A stretch of 64,000 nt of DNA from Nymphalis io. Lineage: Eukaryota; Arthropoda; Insecta; Lepidoptera; Nymphalidae. This document shows positions 13,201 through 28,200 of the stretch, piece by piece (the stretch's first letter is position 1; every line of letters starts with the position of its first letter). The stretch covers positions 2,666,001-2,730,000 of the forward strand of contig NC_065904.1 of assembly GCF_905147045.1 (NCBI RefSeq), written 5' to 3'. The notes beneath the pieces are model-generated. The model saw only the letters and a list, made by a program, of their open reading frames with translations, was not told the DNA's origin and made no database searches. A program made the position numbers and the translations under genes.

Positions 13201-16200
13201 ATATATACTATACATAATATATACTATACATAAATCATAAAAAAGCCAAGATGGCCTAGTGGTTAGAACGCATGAATCTTAACTGACCATCGTGGGTTCA
13301 AACCCGCGCAAGCACCACTAAATTTTCATGTGCTTAATTTGTGATTATAATTCATCTCGTGCTTGACGGTGAAGGAAAACATCGTGAGAAAACCTGCATG
13401 TGTCTAATTTCATTGAAATTATGCCACATGTGTATTCTACCAACCCGCATTGGAGCAGCGTGGTGGAATAAGCTCCAAACCTTCTCCTCAAAAGGGAGAG
13501 GAGGCCTTAGCCCAGCAGTGGGACATTAACAGGCTGTTACTGTTACTGATAAATCATAATGTACAGCAGTATATACATTTTAACGTAATAAAAAGTAAAT
13601 AATTATCGAAATATTATGTAAAGAAATGCGGTCTTGAACTCACTTCGATCGGATCCCATCGTTCCCATCAGACTTTGGGAATAAAGGAATATATTATAGA
13701 CTATGTTGGAACAATAATATATCCTGAGCAGCTGGCTAGTGCTTGAGACAGGCCGTGATCGGAATTCGGGCCGGAGGTCATTATAATTTGTGTAGTTTTT
13801 TTTTTCAAATATGGTAGGTAAGCCTACTGGCAAGGGGCCACTTGATAGCAAGTGGTCATCATCATAGACATATCAACTTAAGACGTGTAAACTTGTCTAG
13901 TCTTTGCTAGTATGATACATCGTCACATACTCAGAATACAAATACGGATCGTGAGCTAAATGCAATAACTGAATTTCCATTACCACTGTCGTTATTGCTA
14001 TTATTTCCACGTTCAGCAATGACCCACTTGGCAAACAATTGAAAATGCTTAAAAAATATTTTTTCCCAGACTTAAAATTAAGTTCTTTGAAAAATAAGAC
14101 GAATGACTTTTACTAATTTGCTTCATTTTATTATTAGCTTTATTGCTGAATAGCAATACTTAGGATTGGATTACGGTTTGAAGGGTGAGTGAGTTAGTAT
14201 AACTACAGTCATAAGGGACATTTCATCTTAGTTTCCAAGTATTATGGTAGATGCGGTCGGCGCGTGGTTTATAAATAAAAGAAACCAAATATCCAGTTCG
14301 GCAGCCATTTATTATGTCCGTCCATATTAACAATCTTTTTTGCCGCCCTTCCTAAATAACAATGTTGCCAAGTTAAAAATATTAAAAAGAGAGTTACCAC
14401 TTAACAGAAAAATATTACGTCATACTTATTTATAAATTATAACAAAATCAATGAAATATGGGGAAACAAAACAATATAAATTAAATATAATATTAATATG
14501 AAATATTTATCAATCCCGTTAGTCACTAATTGCAGGTAGTTTAGATAGGTTTGTTACACAAGGTTAGTGGCACATTGGCTATGGCAAAAATTTCAGGAAT
14601 GGTTAATATTTCTTACAGTGCGATATGGGCGGTGGTGACCACTTACAATCAGCTGGCCCATTTCCCTGTCCGCTTACATAAATTAATAATTAAGAATGGG
14701 ATGCATTCAAGTTTATCATGACTTTTCTTATACGAATTATTAAAAAAATTGCTAAATGATTAAACAGTTTGAGCAGTACCCAATGCCCAAGAACCAGAAA
14801 TGTCTTTTTTTAGCAGTATGTGTAATTAGCATACAGAAGGACAAATGATATAATGGTGATAATTTCTATAAATTTGATTTTCAATCAAAAACGATAGATA
14901 CGAGTTGACTGACGACAATTTAAACTAAACAGGTGAAAGGCGGCACCGCGGCAATGTCATGAAGAGATATGATAAGGATTTTTCAACGAAGATCTTAATA
15001 TTAATATGATTAAATGTCATTATTAATTGTATTACAATTAATAATCAACAGTAAAAAAGTATACTTAAACTTATACCGTTTATTTGCAAACTTTATTGCA
15101 GAATATTCAGGAGGTAAAAAGCGTGCAAAGGTGGTCTTATCGCTACAGTGAACTCTTCCATACAAGCTCTGTGACAGAAATATAACAAAAAAATAAATAA
15201 AAATAATTATAATTTAGCAACTATATCTATGTCAATAAAATAAAAACATACAAACATATTATAGTGATAACAAAAAAATAGACATTTCTAAATGAAATAC
15301 ATATAAACGTGTTTATATAAACACATTATGTCAAATGGATAAATAGTATTTTTTAACTTTATATTTAAATATAACTATCGACAGAGAACGACAAATATCA
15401 AACTTTTATTTGGAAAACACTTTTAAATTTATTCTTTTTTATAAATTGATATGATACGATCACCTTTACCTGTTTTAATCATGACATCACACACTAACAC
15501 CGTACTATCACTTGCTACTAAAAACTACAAGAAACGAAAGCAATACAAAACAACCCAAGCAAAAATCAATCTTAATTACAAACTATTGGAGTCCATATTG
15601 AAATAAAAATAAAAAATTAGCTGTTTACGCGCGAAATTATTACACCGAAATTTAATTGCGGAAGAATCAAGGTAATTTGAGCCTAATTACATTGTGATAG
15701 ATGTGAGAGTTCCGTATATATTAAGTTTTTACGTTGATATGCAAAACAGTGGACGTGTTGCTACACTACGCTCTTGAACTACATTCTCTCGCAAATGCAG
15801 TTGGAACAAATTGTGGTGATAGTTGGGCAACTGGTCAAGGAGTTAGAGGATTATCACCGTTATAACATTGAACTTAAGGATTTTTTTTCCGTGCTATGAT
15901 TAATTAGACACCATAAGTAACATTTATATCACGAATATAATTTTAAACCTTTAATTAATGTTGTAATAATTAAAAATAAATTTATATAATTTTTTTTTCA
16001 TTTTTCAATTTTTCTCTAGTTTTATTGAATGTAATGGTATTCCTTTTTTTAAATCAGCCATTCTTATTGTTTTTAATACAAATAAAAGCTTGTCCATGAC
16101 CCAATGCTGGGCTGAGGCCATTTTTCCTTTTGACTATGAATATATTTCAGGGATTTCAATCTAAAATATCCAATTGATACAGCAGACTACTGATATACTT

Positions 16201-19200
16201 AATTTATACGAATTAAAAAAAAGAAACTGCTATCCCATAGATAATCTTTTGGCTTTTCACGTAAGATGCAATGCCATATGAATATCATGGGTCCTTATAT
16301 TGTAAAGCACTTTCAGAAACTTATATAAAAATCTTATTTATAAATACGGATAATGTTTATTGATTTGTATGTTTGTTATCAGCCCGGCTGTACAGATTCT
16401 ATTCTTTGGCGTTGAAATTATTTTAATACCATTGGACGGAGAGATTCATATTAAGTTAAATATATAATAATTTATTAAGGTTTTTGGAATATTGGCTAAA
16501 ATATGACGCTGATTGTTGAAGATGTCAGGAAATGTCATAATGGAAGCTTTACTGACGTTCTATCTAAATCATTAGAGTTATACGTTCTATTTAGAACATT
16601 ATTCTGCCCGCGTGAAACCTTTCCCTAGTTTATACAAAATCAATGAATACTAACCCTACGCTTTAACTGCATATCTGTTCATGACTAGATCTTATTACGA
16701 AGTGTTCCAGTAATATAATATAAGCCGGAAGCCTCGCTAATTGTGGTTTTGAATCTTGACCACAGTCTTGTGATGTATGTCATTCGTGTTGCTATGGATA
16801 AAACACTCTGTTATACATGACATTCGGGTTGTCATACAAAACTGACTCTTGAATAAACTAGCTAGCAAATGGACATGTTTTTCTTATTATCCACAAATAT
16901 CTTAAGTCACATTATCATCCTGTTTGACCACTGTGGGAAAAACTCTAAAGGTTCACAGCTGGCAAGGCTTCCGACTTATATTATTACTTTGAAAACTTTG
17001 TAATCGGATCTGGTTATAAAAAGATATTCTGTTAAAGCGTAGAGGTAGTATTCGTTATTATTATTATTATAGAATAGCTATCCGTAAGGCTAAGGGTGTT
17101 GTTAGTATAAATATATTATAAATAAACTAGTAAAACATATTATATATATATACTAGCGTTTTACCCGCGTCTTCGCTCTCGTCATAGTTCAGATTTGCTA
17201 AATAGCAATTTCCATAGCTCTGTGCCGTCAGCCATCGCCTTTTTAGTTGTTCTCCATATTTGACATGACGAAATCATAAAAATTTCTTATTAGATTACTA
17301 TAATACATTAATCAATCAGTCAGTACAGGGTACTCAAACGATTGTGACGTGTCGTAAATAAATATATAGTATTTCTTCGGTCTTTGAGTATTGGCTAGTC
17401 TCATACCTGGATCCGTCTCTTAATAATAAACGCCTCAGTATCTCAAGTTATACTATACGCTAAAGCTCTTTCATAAAAAATGAAGGATTTTCATCCTTCG
17501 TTGGTGCCTTTTCCTTTCTGTTCTTCTGTTAAAGGAAATTTCATGGTGCTGGCACCAGTAGTTTGGGCTTTGCGTTTATATATCCAGTCAGTAATCTTTA
17601 CACTTAAATATAATTAAAAAAATACGATAATTTTTTTTTTATATTCGCTGGGAGGGCAAATGACTCTACTCCACCTGATGGTAAGTGGTAGTAGAGTCCA
17701 AACGCGACGACGGTCAGTACAGACGGGAAAAACGTTCTGCACTAGCCGCCTTCGCCTTGCCGGCCCGCAAGATGCCTCTTCACGCCTCGTTGAAGGAACC
17801 CGGGTTGTAAGAGGAGGGGAACACGAATAAGTTTATTACTTATTAGCCAATAATATTTATAATAGCTTATAATTTCATCCGTTAAAATATATTAAATCCG
17901 ATTAAAAAAATCTCTTTAAGATAAAAAAAATAGTATTTTAAGTTGTTTGTTTAGAGGTATATATTTATTAATGATCTACATATACTTATAGCGCTGTTTA
18001 AAGTTTATTCATTTAAATTTATACTCATATTAAATTTAACTAGTAAGTGAAGCAGAGACCTCCTCTAATCTCGAGGAGTTTCTTAAGATTTTTCATCTTG
18101 GGTCGGATTTACACATAACAGATTAATTTGTAATATGTTGCAATGTTTTCCTTCGCCGCCGAGCACAACAAGAATTATAAACACAAATGAAGTATGTAAA
18201 TAAAAATGCACTGTTTCTTGCCTGGGTTTCAATCATTACCACAGCGAATGAGCCGTCTCGATTCTATTGAATTGAACTGTTATCAATTCAAAATTCAATT
18301 AACTTTTTGCGTAGTTTCTTAATAATACGAATATCGCCCTAATGATTGCCGGCATTAAAACACTTTTTGTCCGATTATAATTGTACAGAAGATACTAATG
18401 CATATAATAGTCATTAACCCAGCTAATTTAATTACATAAGTGTTAATAATACAATAAGCGATTTGATAGTTGAGTTTAATGCTTATCGTCGTAGGTACTA
18501 CAGTTGTATATAATCCTTATTGATTTATGTGTTTTTTCTTTTTAAAATTTTTATTCAACAAGTCTTCATAGCATATTCCTAATAAGAGGAATGACTAAAA
18601 AAACATCCTTTTTGAATTTGCAATTACACATACTATATGGAACTCTCTTCCAGATAACATTTTCCATAATAATGTTACAATAAGATCGTTTAAAATCAGA
18701 GTTAAGCAACACTTTCTTTCCACTTAAGTTTAATTTATTTTATATGTATGTATATATATATATATTTTTTTGTATCTATGTAAGTTGAATGTATATATAT
18801 ATTATAGATGATGGTATATATTAATATATTTATTTGTATTTGGTGTGTAATATATTCATTTATCGTTAAGTCTACTTGAATTTTATAATATAAAACTAAT
18901 TGATATTGTACCTACACCATAAATATGTATTACAAATACTCTCCACTAGATTCAGGGTTTCTGGAAGAGATCTCTTGTTAGAGATAAGTTATCCCTTTGT
19001 ACACATTTTTCATTTATATAATTTTCTGTATACTCTGTTGGTACATAAATAAAAAATAAAATAAATAAATATATTATTCAGTTTATGACGTCATGTAATA
19101 AATAGACATAATTAATAAGTATCGTTTATTACGACACGAGGAGATAGTTTTCGTATTAAATTAATGTAAAAAGGTGACAAAGTACACAAGGCGGCGACCG

Positions 19201-22200
19201 CCAAGCTGCCTTGCCGCGGGCAATGTTGCGACGCGAGACTCGATTTTATATTTGATGGAATTTTTTACACCAACGTGTAAGACTAAATGTCTACTATAAT
19301 AAAAGCCGTAAATGTTCCACTGCTGGGAAAAAATCTCCTGCTGAGATGGTTTGGATCAAGGACGTCATGTGAGCAAGATTAATTCAACATGTGAGAAGTC
19401 AGTTTTTTTTATCGGATTTCGACTCACAATGTACATAGAGTGCGGCAAATGCGAGCTATATTTCAGATTTCACTCTCGTGTCCCTTACACGCCAATGCGT
19501 GATCTCATTTCTTTGCTTTTTCTTGTTGACCATATTTTACAAAAATATTCTGTATATAATTAAAACTTTAAATTATATTAACAACTGCAAAATCAACGAT
19601 TGGCAATATTTTTTATACTCGCTCTTAAGATCCCCACGTTCTATGCACCAAGTCACATCGGATCTCGCAAATTTAATTAACAATATCATGATACAAGGAT
19701 TTGTTGAATAAAATAGCTTCACTAATTATACATGTTATGTGGATTAATAGCCTTATAATGCTATGCGCTTTTAAATACTTTAAAAGCGAATGTATTCTAA
19801 CTTTAAGCGAAATCAATTAAGGAATAGTATATATCAAATGACGAGATGGCCCAGTGGTAAGAACGCGTGAATCTTAACCGATGATCGTGGGTTCAAACCC
19901 GGGCAAGAACCACTGAATTTTCATGTGCTTAATTTGTGATTATAATTCATCTCGTGCTTTACGGTGAAGGAAAACATCGTGAGGAAACCTGCATGTGTCT
20001 AATTTCACTGAAATTCTGCCACATGTGTATTCTACCAACCCGCATTGGAGCAGCGTGGTGGAATAAGCTCCAAACCTTCTCCTCAAAAAGAGGAGAGGAG
20101 GCTTTTAGCCCAGCAGTGGGTCATTCACAGGCTGTAACTTTAACTTTAACTTTATATATCAAATATCAAGAGCCGAAATGGCCCAGTGTCAATATATCTC
20201 TCAAAGGTACCGAGTTCATATCCGAGCAGACATCACTGAGCTTTCATGTGTTTATAGTGGGAAACATGTACTATACATGTTTTATTTAATACTGATAAAA
20301 TAATTATTTAAATACAAAATAGTGTTTACTTATAAAATGATGAAGTCGTTATTTTATTTTTATTTTAAAACAAACTTCGAGGTTGGTTCCATTTTCATTA
20401 AAAAAACAAAAACCCTATAACTGAAATATTTTAATGATCCTTTTATAATTGATACAGGCTTCCGAATTTCACGCACCAGTTTTTGCGTGATTGAGTAACA
20501 AACATAAAAGCATACAAACTTTCATATTTACACCTTGATAAGTATAAGTAAGGATATACTTACACAGACTCACTCAAAGTAATTAATCCTACTAGTAATC
20601 CCTTCGTGGAACACGTAGGGTATTATTGAATTAATTAAAAAAAAACGTTATGCGTTAATCTATTTAAACATAATCTTTTACAGACATATCGTACACATAT
20701 CAATGAACATTATTTTAATTAAACTAAATACATAACACGACATATCCTTTCAAAATGATCAAGATACATTTAAGATAGAAGAAAAATAAATATACAGATT
20801 CAAGATTTGTATTAATTGGCTTTCTGACAACGTGTCTGACAATATTCCGTTCGAATAACAAAACAATTTGTTTGAGTTAAACAAACGATGTACTAACGTT
20901 ATTACAAATCCAATATAAGATTACAAGGCTTTTATTAATTACAGGATTATTATTCAACGAAAAAAAATATACCTAAAGTATCAGCCCTTAAATAATCAAC
21001 ATACAAATAAACGTTTAACAATATTTTTGATATATCTAAATAATTATGATACAGGACTTGTATTATATTTTGTTTGGTTTAGTATTATACGTTTTTATTG
21101 CAAATTGATTTTAAATTTATTGTTAGGTAACATAGCCTAGACAATACGTATAGACGATTAAATTACAAAGATGTTCGTGGCGAGCGTCTTGCGAAGGTCG
21201 TTCCAGAGAATGCTCATGCAATTGACACATCCATTTCCGTTCACCGTTGTTAAAACATATGAAGTTTAGACTTTAAATCATCTCTATATGATCTTATATA
21301 TTAAAATCTTATTACTTTTGTATTACATTTTACATTGCTATTATATATGCAATTGTATAACTAGCACATTGGTTTAGTGTTTGGTCTGAGGCCGTAGATA
21401 CCAAGGTCGTCGGTACAACCGCGGGTCGGGTCAAAGCCGTAGATTCTAAGTAGCAGCAAGGAGTCTGGAAGTTGGAAGTATACACTCCCGTCCATCGGAA
21501 AGCATTTAAAGCCGTTTGTCCTGCGCCTGAACTCCTTCCGACCATGTCGGATTGCCGTCCAATCAGATTATGAGAGTTAGGAAATAGACAGCGCATCTGT
21601 GTTTACGCACACATTTGTGAACTATAATATATCCTGCGCAGTCTATCTTGTATCTTGTATAGTATCTAATCTATCTTGAGATTTTTTTATTTTTTTATAG
21701 AACAGGAAGGCGGACGAGCATATGGGTAACCTGATGATAAGTGGTCACCAACGCCCATAGACATTGACATTGTAAGAAATGTTATCCATCGCTTACATCA
21801 CCAATGCGCCACCAACCTTGGGAACTAAGATGTTATACCCCCTGTGCCTGTAGTTACAAGTACTCACTCACCCTTTAAAGTCCTACCAAGGAAACCAAGT
21901 ACCTACCGAATATGATTAAAATATTCGTTTATGTAACTTTAAAGTTAAATTATCATTTACATATAATGTTGTATGTGCTGCAGTCTTGATAACAACCTGC
22001 TAGTTTCACGTCTAATTAATCTTGTAAATCGATTTAGTAGCGTTTGTAGGCTACTTAAATAAAGTTTAGGTTGATAATTAAAGTAATTAATGTGAGATTA
22101 ATGCAAGGCTATGTTTTGACGGTACATTAAAATTTTTCTCTGTGCCTACTAAGATTTTTTTAAATGTAATTTATAGTTTACGTATGTAAACTGTATTATA

Positions 22201-25200
22201 AATAATCAAAAATTATTATATGATTAAATAAATACTATTAACTTAGAAACATTATTGCATAAAATGATCAAAATATATATATTATTTTTGATATTGAATA
22301 TTCAAAATCAAGAAAATATTCCTGACCTACCTTCGCGGTTAATAAAACATCGTTAAATATTTATATTGATCGTAAAATATTACGACTTTAATGAAGTAAT
22401 TTAGAATCATATTTTATTTTAATGGCCTATTAAGACACTGAAATTTTGAACTTTTATGGCTAAATTATGAGGTTCGTTTTTTTGTAAAGAATTTATAAGT
22501 AAATGCATGTAGTTGGAAAGTCGGGAGTATTACACTCTCGTGCCTTGGAAAATATGTAAAGCCGTAGATCATACGATCCTGATTTCTATCCTGTTGTTCA
22601 GTGGCATAACTAGCTTTTGGGACCGTTTGACAATAAATTGCACGTAAATGCCAATTGCTTTTGACCGTAAATTATCAAATCCACTGACGTGTAGTTCGTC
22701 TCTTTGGTGAATCTTTAATATTATTTTGATTAATGGTATTTTCAATATGCTTTATTTACTAATCTATCAATGTGCTAAATAAACACCACAAAAAGGCTAT
22801 AACGGTATTCGACATAGTAAAACTACTATAGAAAAAAAACGCCTTACTCTTCGAAAAAAGGGATCTACATTGTAACATGCGTTAATGCCACGATTGATTT
22901 ATAACATACCAAAGGAATTTATTTAAAAAAATGTTACACAGCTTCTAATTGATGTTGTCCGGCTCTCGTACAGCATTAACGTGCGCGCCAATAAAGGTGG
23001 CCTTTCACTACATATAGCGCAACGTAGGGCGCAGTCTTGCTCAAGATATCGCTATTCGCTTGTCACTATAAATACGAGTATGTCTAATTTAACAGACAAA
23101 ATGCATTCAATATTACTAGAAATTATTTCTAAATTCGCTGTCTTGTCGACGTGGCTATTTGTCTACTAATAATTGGACAAGCCAGTTGATAAACCGTTTG
23201 GAAATATCGAATTGAGGCTTAAAATAAACATTTGTCTCTTTTATATCATATTCATTAACACTGTGACATTTTATTTATGTTAAAATGGGGCTAGTTAGTG
23301 GACATTTAAATACCGCCCAAATACATTCGCGCTAGTAAGAAATATTACCAACCATGGTAATAAGGATTTGGTTTCCTTGTGTCTGTAATGACACTGGCTC
23401 ACTTGCGCTTCAACTAGGATCATAGCAACACAAAATAAATTGCAGTTTGGTAGAGTGTGACAAGTAAGGCGTGTAAGGGTTTTGGATTTTTCTTAATACA
23501 TAAAAGTGCTTGTTATTTTTTTTTAAATTGTTTTGTGGGCGTACAAATGGGTACATCTGATGATAAGTGATCACCACCAGCCATAAAAAATAGTGCTGTA
23601 AAACATATGATATACATCATCAATGCCCCACCAATCTTGGCTACTAAGATGTCCCTTGTAGTTGTAGTTGCACTCGTTCACTCACCCTTCAAACCGTAAA
23701 AAGATAATACTAAGAATTTTTGTTTGGCGGTAAAATATCTCATGAGTGTGTGGTAATAACTCACATACATAACTCGTGAGACAACAAATCCTGTATCATT
23801 TAAATGTTATTATAGTTTATGGTGAACAAAACCTTTTCGAAATTTCACGATCGTTTTGCGGTTAGTTTCAGGATGTTGCAGAATAGCTGCAAAAACAGAC
23901 TCTAAACTCATTCAAGTGAATACACGAACGATGCGATTTGCGTTCACAAGATAAATATGCGCTACAAGATGAATAGCATGAGACTGTGCTATCATGTGCT
24001 TTTTTTAGTAGGCGACTGGTTTTTGATAGGCGCTGATATTTTTGTTTATTTCGATAATGATGTCGTAACTGAAATCTAGTGGAATATCACACAACATAGT
24101 GCTGCTGGTTGAAATGACATTTAAGTGCTGATAATGGTTTTTTAGTACGTTCTTGAGAACTTATAATGTCTGTTTACACATTCATGTGTGTGTTTCATAT
24201 AAGAGAGTATTACATATGCCATAAATTATTCTTAAGTATTTTAGCTTAATCATTAATATTGTTTGTAAAAATCTTATTTATAAATTTATATTTAATACGC
24301 AGTTTTAAATATAAGACATATTAGCCTATATTATAAATGCTAAATGTCTGTTTGTTACTTTATCACGAACCCGCCATCTTAGATTAAAGATTTGAAGATT
24401 CACGTGTTCTAACCACTGGGCTATCTTCGTATTGATTAGTATAATCCGTAGTAAAATAATCGGTAATTATATTTAATAACTAGCTAATAAAATAGATAAG
24501 AAGAAAAATGTGTAGTAATTAGGATATGTTTTGCGTAAAATCCGTTCTTAGTGAGCGTCTACGTCGGGGAACTGTGACAAATTTCAGGCGGACCGGGCGG
24601 GTAGTTCAGGAGGTCTCGTGATGTGTGGTATTTCACTTATATATATAGATTATAAAACTATCTAAATCGCAGGGAAACAGATTTAATGTTCTTGTCTTAG
24701 TTCTTTGTAATCTTTCAAAAACGAAAGTGTCTGTTACGGTTTCGGATGTAACTTGGTTGGTACCTAAGTAAAGATTTTCTACTATTTTAAATTGATGAAA
24801 TATAACTTAATCTTAAATAATACCTAACAAAGCGTTCGGTTTATGTATAATTCCATAATTATACACACATAAAAATATATAAGATGGTTTCATTACAGTT
24901 TCAATATTGTATCAAATCTCTTTAAACGAAAAATGTAATTATTGAAATTCACTTCTGCTTAAAATACAAAAAGGTACTGTATTATATTAAGCATTTTACA
25001 TCACGATAGTTATTTTTTGTGTAATATGAATATGTATTAATAAGTATTCATATTTAAAATTCCATTTACGAATTGTTTTTGTTAATTGATTGTAATATAA
25101 TCTGTGTTTATATTAAATGTTAATTGTTGGCAATATCTGCTGGCGCCAACAGCAGGTTTCCTCAGACTGTCCGCCTGTCAGTTTCAATTAATAAATAATG

Positions 25201-28200
25201 TCTTAACACCTCTTATATGCAACATCTGACAGACGTACACGAATCTTAATGGATATACTTTTGTACTAGAATATGTATTTTGTAATATGAATTATTCCAC
25301 TTCTTAAAATTAAGTTGAAGTTTGACGTGCGTTTAGATTCGGACGATTAATCAAAATTATTTTTTAGTGTATCGTACACTTGAGAATATTAGTAACCTAT
25401 GTAATGAAACATTGTTACGTGTAATGGTACATTTAAACGAGGTTAATAGGCGAGACAATCCACTAAGCTAAGATATTATGCCTAGTGTAATTTACACGTT
25501 TAATTGCTATCGGAGCTCAATAATTTTAGGCTTTTTTTTTTTTATATGCCCCGGGATGGCAAATGACTCTACTCCACCTGATGGTAAGTGGTAGTAGAGT
25601 CCAAACGTTAAGTATCTTAAGGCTGTTCTTGGATGAAGAATATTTTGATTTTGACTTATTGCAATTTCATTGTAAATGTCACATCGTGGCAGTTTGTGCA
25701 AATCGTATGTACAAAAAATGTTTCCAATTTAAAATTGTAAAACGTCGTATGTTACTGACGTTTTTATTTAATTTACGAATTCTTTAAAAGGTAAATTCGT
25801 TCGTGCGTTACCATAGAAACGGCAGAAAAAAATGATAATTTAAGTGTTTTGCGCATATTATATTTACATAATCATATCATATAGAGTTTATTATAAAATT
25901 AATTGCATATTTAAAATCAATAAATGTATTTAATAATAATATTTCCGATTCCGCTAATAAATATATATTTGAAGTAACATAAAAGTCATATAATGCTATT
26001 AAACAAAATACGGCTTAAGGTCTTTAGATTGGTCTTTTGCAATATGTTTATTAAAAAAGTAGTTTTCCTTTAATAAGTAATTAAATTGTTCATTGATTTA
26101 CGATTATTTTTAATGTTAAATAATTAAGTTTATTTTTACATTTATCTTACACATACGCACAAGGCAGATTTTTTTATTAAAGTAATACTTTCATTTTTTG
26201 TTTTTCTTTAATTGTATTTTTAGTTATTAAAAGGTGCCAATTGCTAAAGATGCAATCATTTAAAGATGCTCAATTTCAAATATTGATTCCGTAATTAAAA
26301 AATCTAAATTTGTGTATTAATGGTCGAATGCGAAATAAGGATTTTAATTTTTATTTATTGATAATGAATGTGTAAGTGATTCAAAGTGTTTTCTATTAAG
26401 TGATCATTTGATCTTTACGTTCCGGAACGAGTTTTTCTATTATAAGCCGGTTTTGTTATATATGTATGTAGTTAGGGAAGTAGTGCTTCACTAGCTTGCA
26501 AATAATTATCAACTATGACTTCGCTAACTGCAAAAATTTAAGAAGGGCCAAAATTTAAGTGAACTTAAAAACACAACGTATATAAAACCTGAGATCCTGT
26601 ATTTTGCGGCGCACTCATGGTGTAAGAAAAGAGTGCAGGCTACCAATTATCATTGAAGACTACAGAAGCTTATAAATTATAAATTTATAATATGTTATTG
26701 TTTAGAATTTATTTGGAGCTGCCCACACTCAGTAGGCCGCCGAATTAGAGGCTTTAAACTTTTTATCTGAAACATCTAATGGCATGCCTTGGCGATAAAA
26801 CCGATTCGTAAACCATAACGGCAAACGGCATGACGCTCTCTTATGACGTCATGCGTTGCGCTACTTCGTTGTATATATAATAATAACATATAATGTATTC
26901 CTTTTTGTTATTAATAAATTAATTAATACTTTTCAATTATTCAAGGCTAAAGCCTGTTCTCGTTTTTGATGAGTTGATGCGCTTTGATATGTGTCAGATT
27001 TTCATACTACCCTACCTCACTTTCACTGTCATTATACATACAATGGGACAGTAAACTGACTGGAAATAGTCCAGGCGCAAGACCAACGGCTTTGCGTGTT
27101 TTCCGGGACGGGTCTCTAGGCTGTACAGAGGCCATATCTCATGTAATAGAAACGCACAATTTATCCATGCGTTCTAGTGATGTAACAAAACAGCTTATTA
27201 TATAATTCTTTATTCAAACATACGTATATAATTAAACTATTGCTCACGGCCTTTTCTTCTTCACTTATGATAATGTTGCATGTATGTGACATGGCGCAAA
27301 TGTCATTAGGACGCATATTAAAAGCGACTTAGTATGTAAATTCCGACAAATTACGACAAATATAATGATGGAATTTAATTGGGTGTTCGAATTTACTTTA
27401 GTTAGTTGAAGGTAAAAAATTTATGATTGGATGTAACTATAGACGATCTTTGGAACTTTAAATTGGTGTTGTCTATTTTTGATTTGTCGATAGCAACAAT
27501 GGACGTGTGATCAATCAATTTAAATGTTCCTAAATCCTAATTTATTGATGTGGATCAATAGTGTGGTGACGGCGACGAATATCACACTATATCATATCCA
27601 TGTCACCCCATTTCATCCCGTAGGGGGCGTAGAAGTCGGCCCGAAGAAATATACACCAGAGTACGGGCAGCAGCGTCTCTTAGAGTACTATGACCAACTT
27701 ACTGCGATCGCCAACCCGTCTGCCTATCGTGGCGTTTATGACATATTCCCCCAATGATTGGTATAACAAATATTTATATGTTTATGAAATGTGAATTGTC
27801 AAATTATTTATGAAAGAATATTTGAAAAAACAGTTTTTCTCTTATGTTATTCACTGTAAATATCTTTGTGTGTCGATCGTTTGTTCGGTATATGCTATTA
27901 CTTTTTTACAGGCCGACTGTTTCCTGTCCTAGATACTAGCTTAATATTGTCTATATTAGATTCATTTGATATAAGAAGGCTGATGAATAAATGGGAACTA
28001 AAATGTTGTGTCCTTATCCTGTATACACTGGCTTTCAAGCTACCTATCCAAACAGATTTACACAATGCTTTACCGCCAAGTAAAGTATTTTATAGAAATT
28101 GTTGCGTGTGGTAATTATTAAGTCAAATTATATTAAAATCTAGGCAAACCACATAGTTAAGGTAACAATTCTAAGCTATACATAATGTACCTCAGTCGTT

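Noticed and set aside
13245..13320. tRNA gene
   Set aside because: This is the tRNA-like head of SINE-B, repeated at 19840, 9757, 49762 and 55893 with the same body.
15780..15900. Short peptide frame rich in Gln/Glu/Leu (ends near 15898)
   Set aside because: It is about 40 codons and looks mildly coding, but a second frame is also open and I recognise neither. Too little to call.
19936..20289. 117-residue ORF as a host gene
   Set aside because: It is the SINE-B body read in one frame. The same peptide start recurs at 13341 because both are SINE copies.
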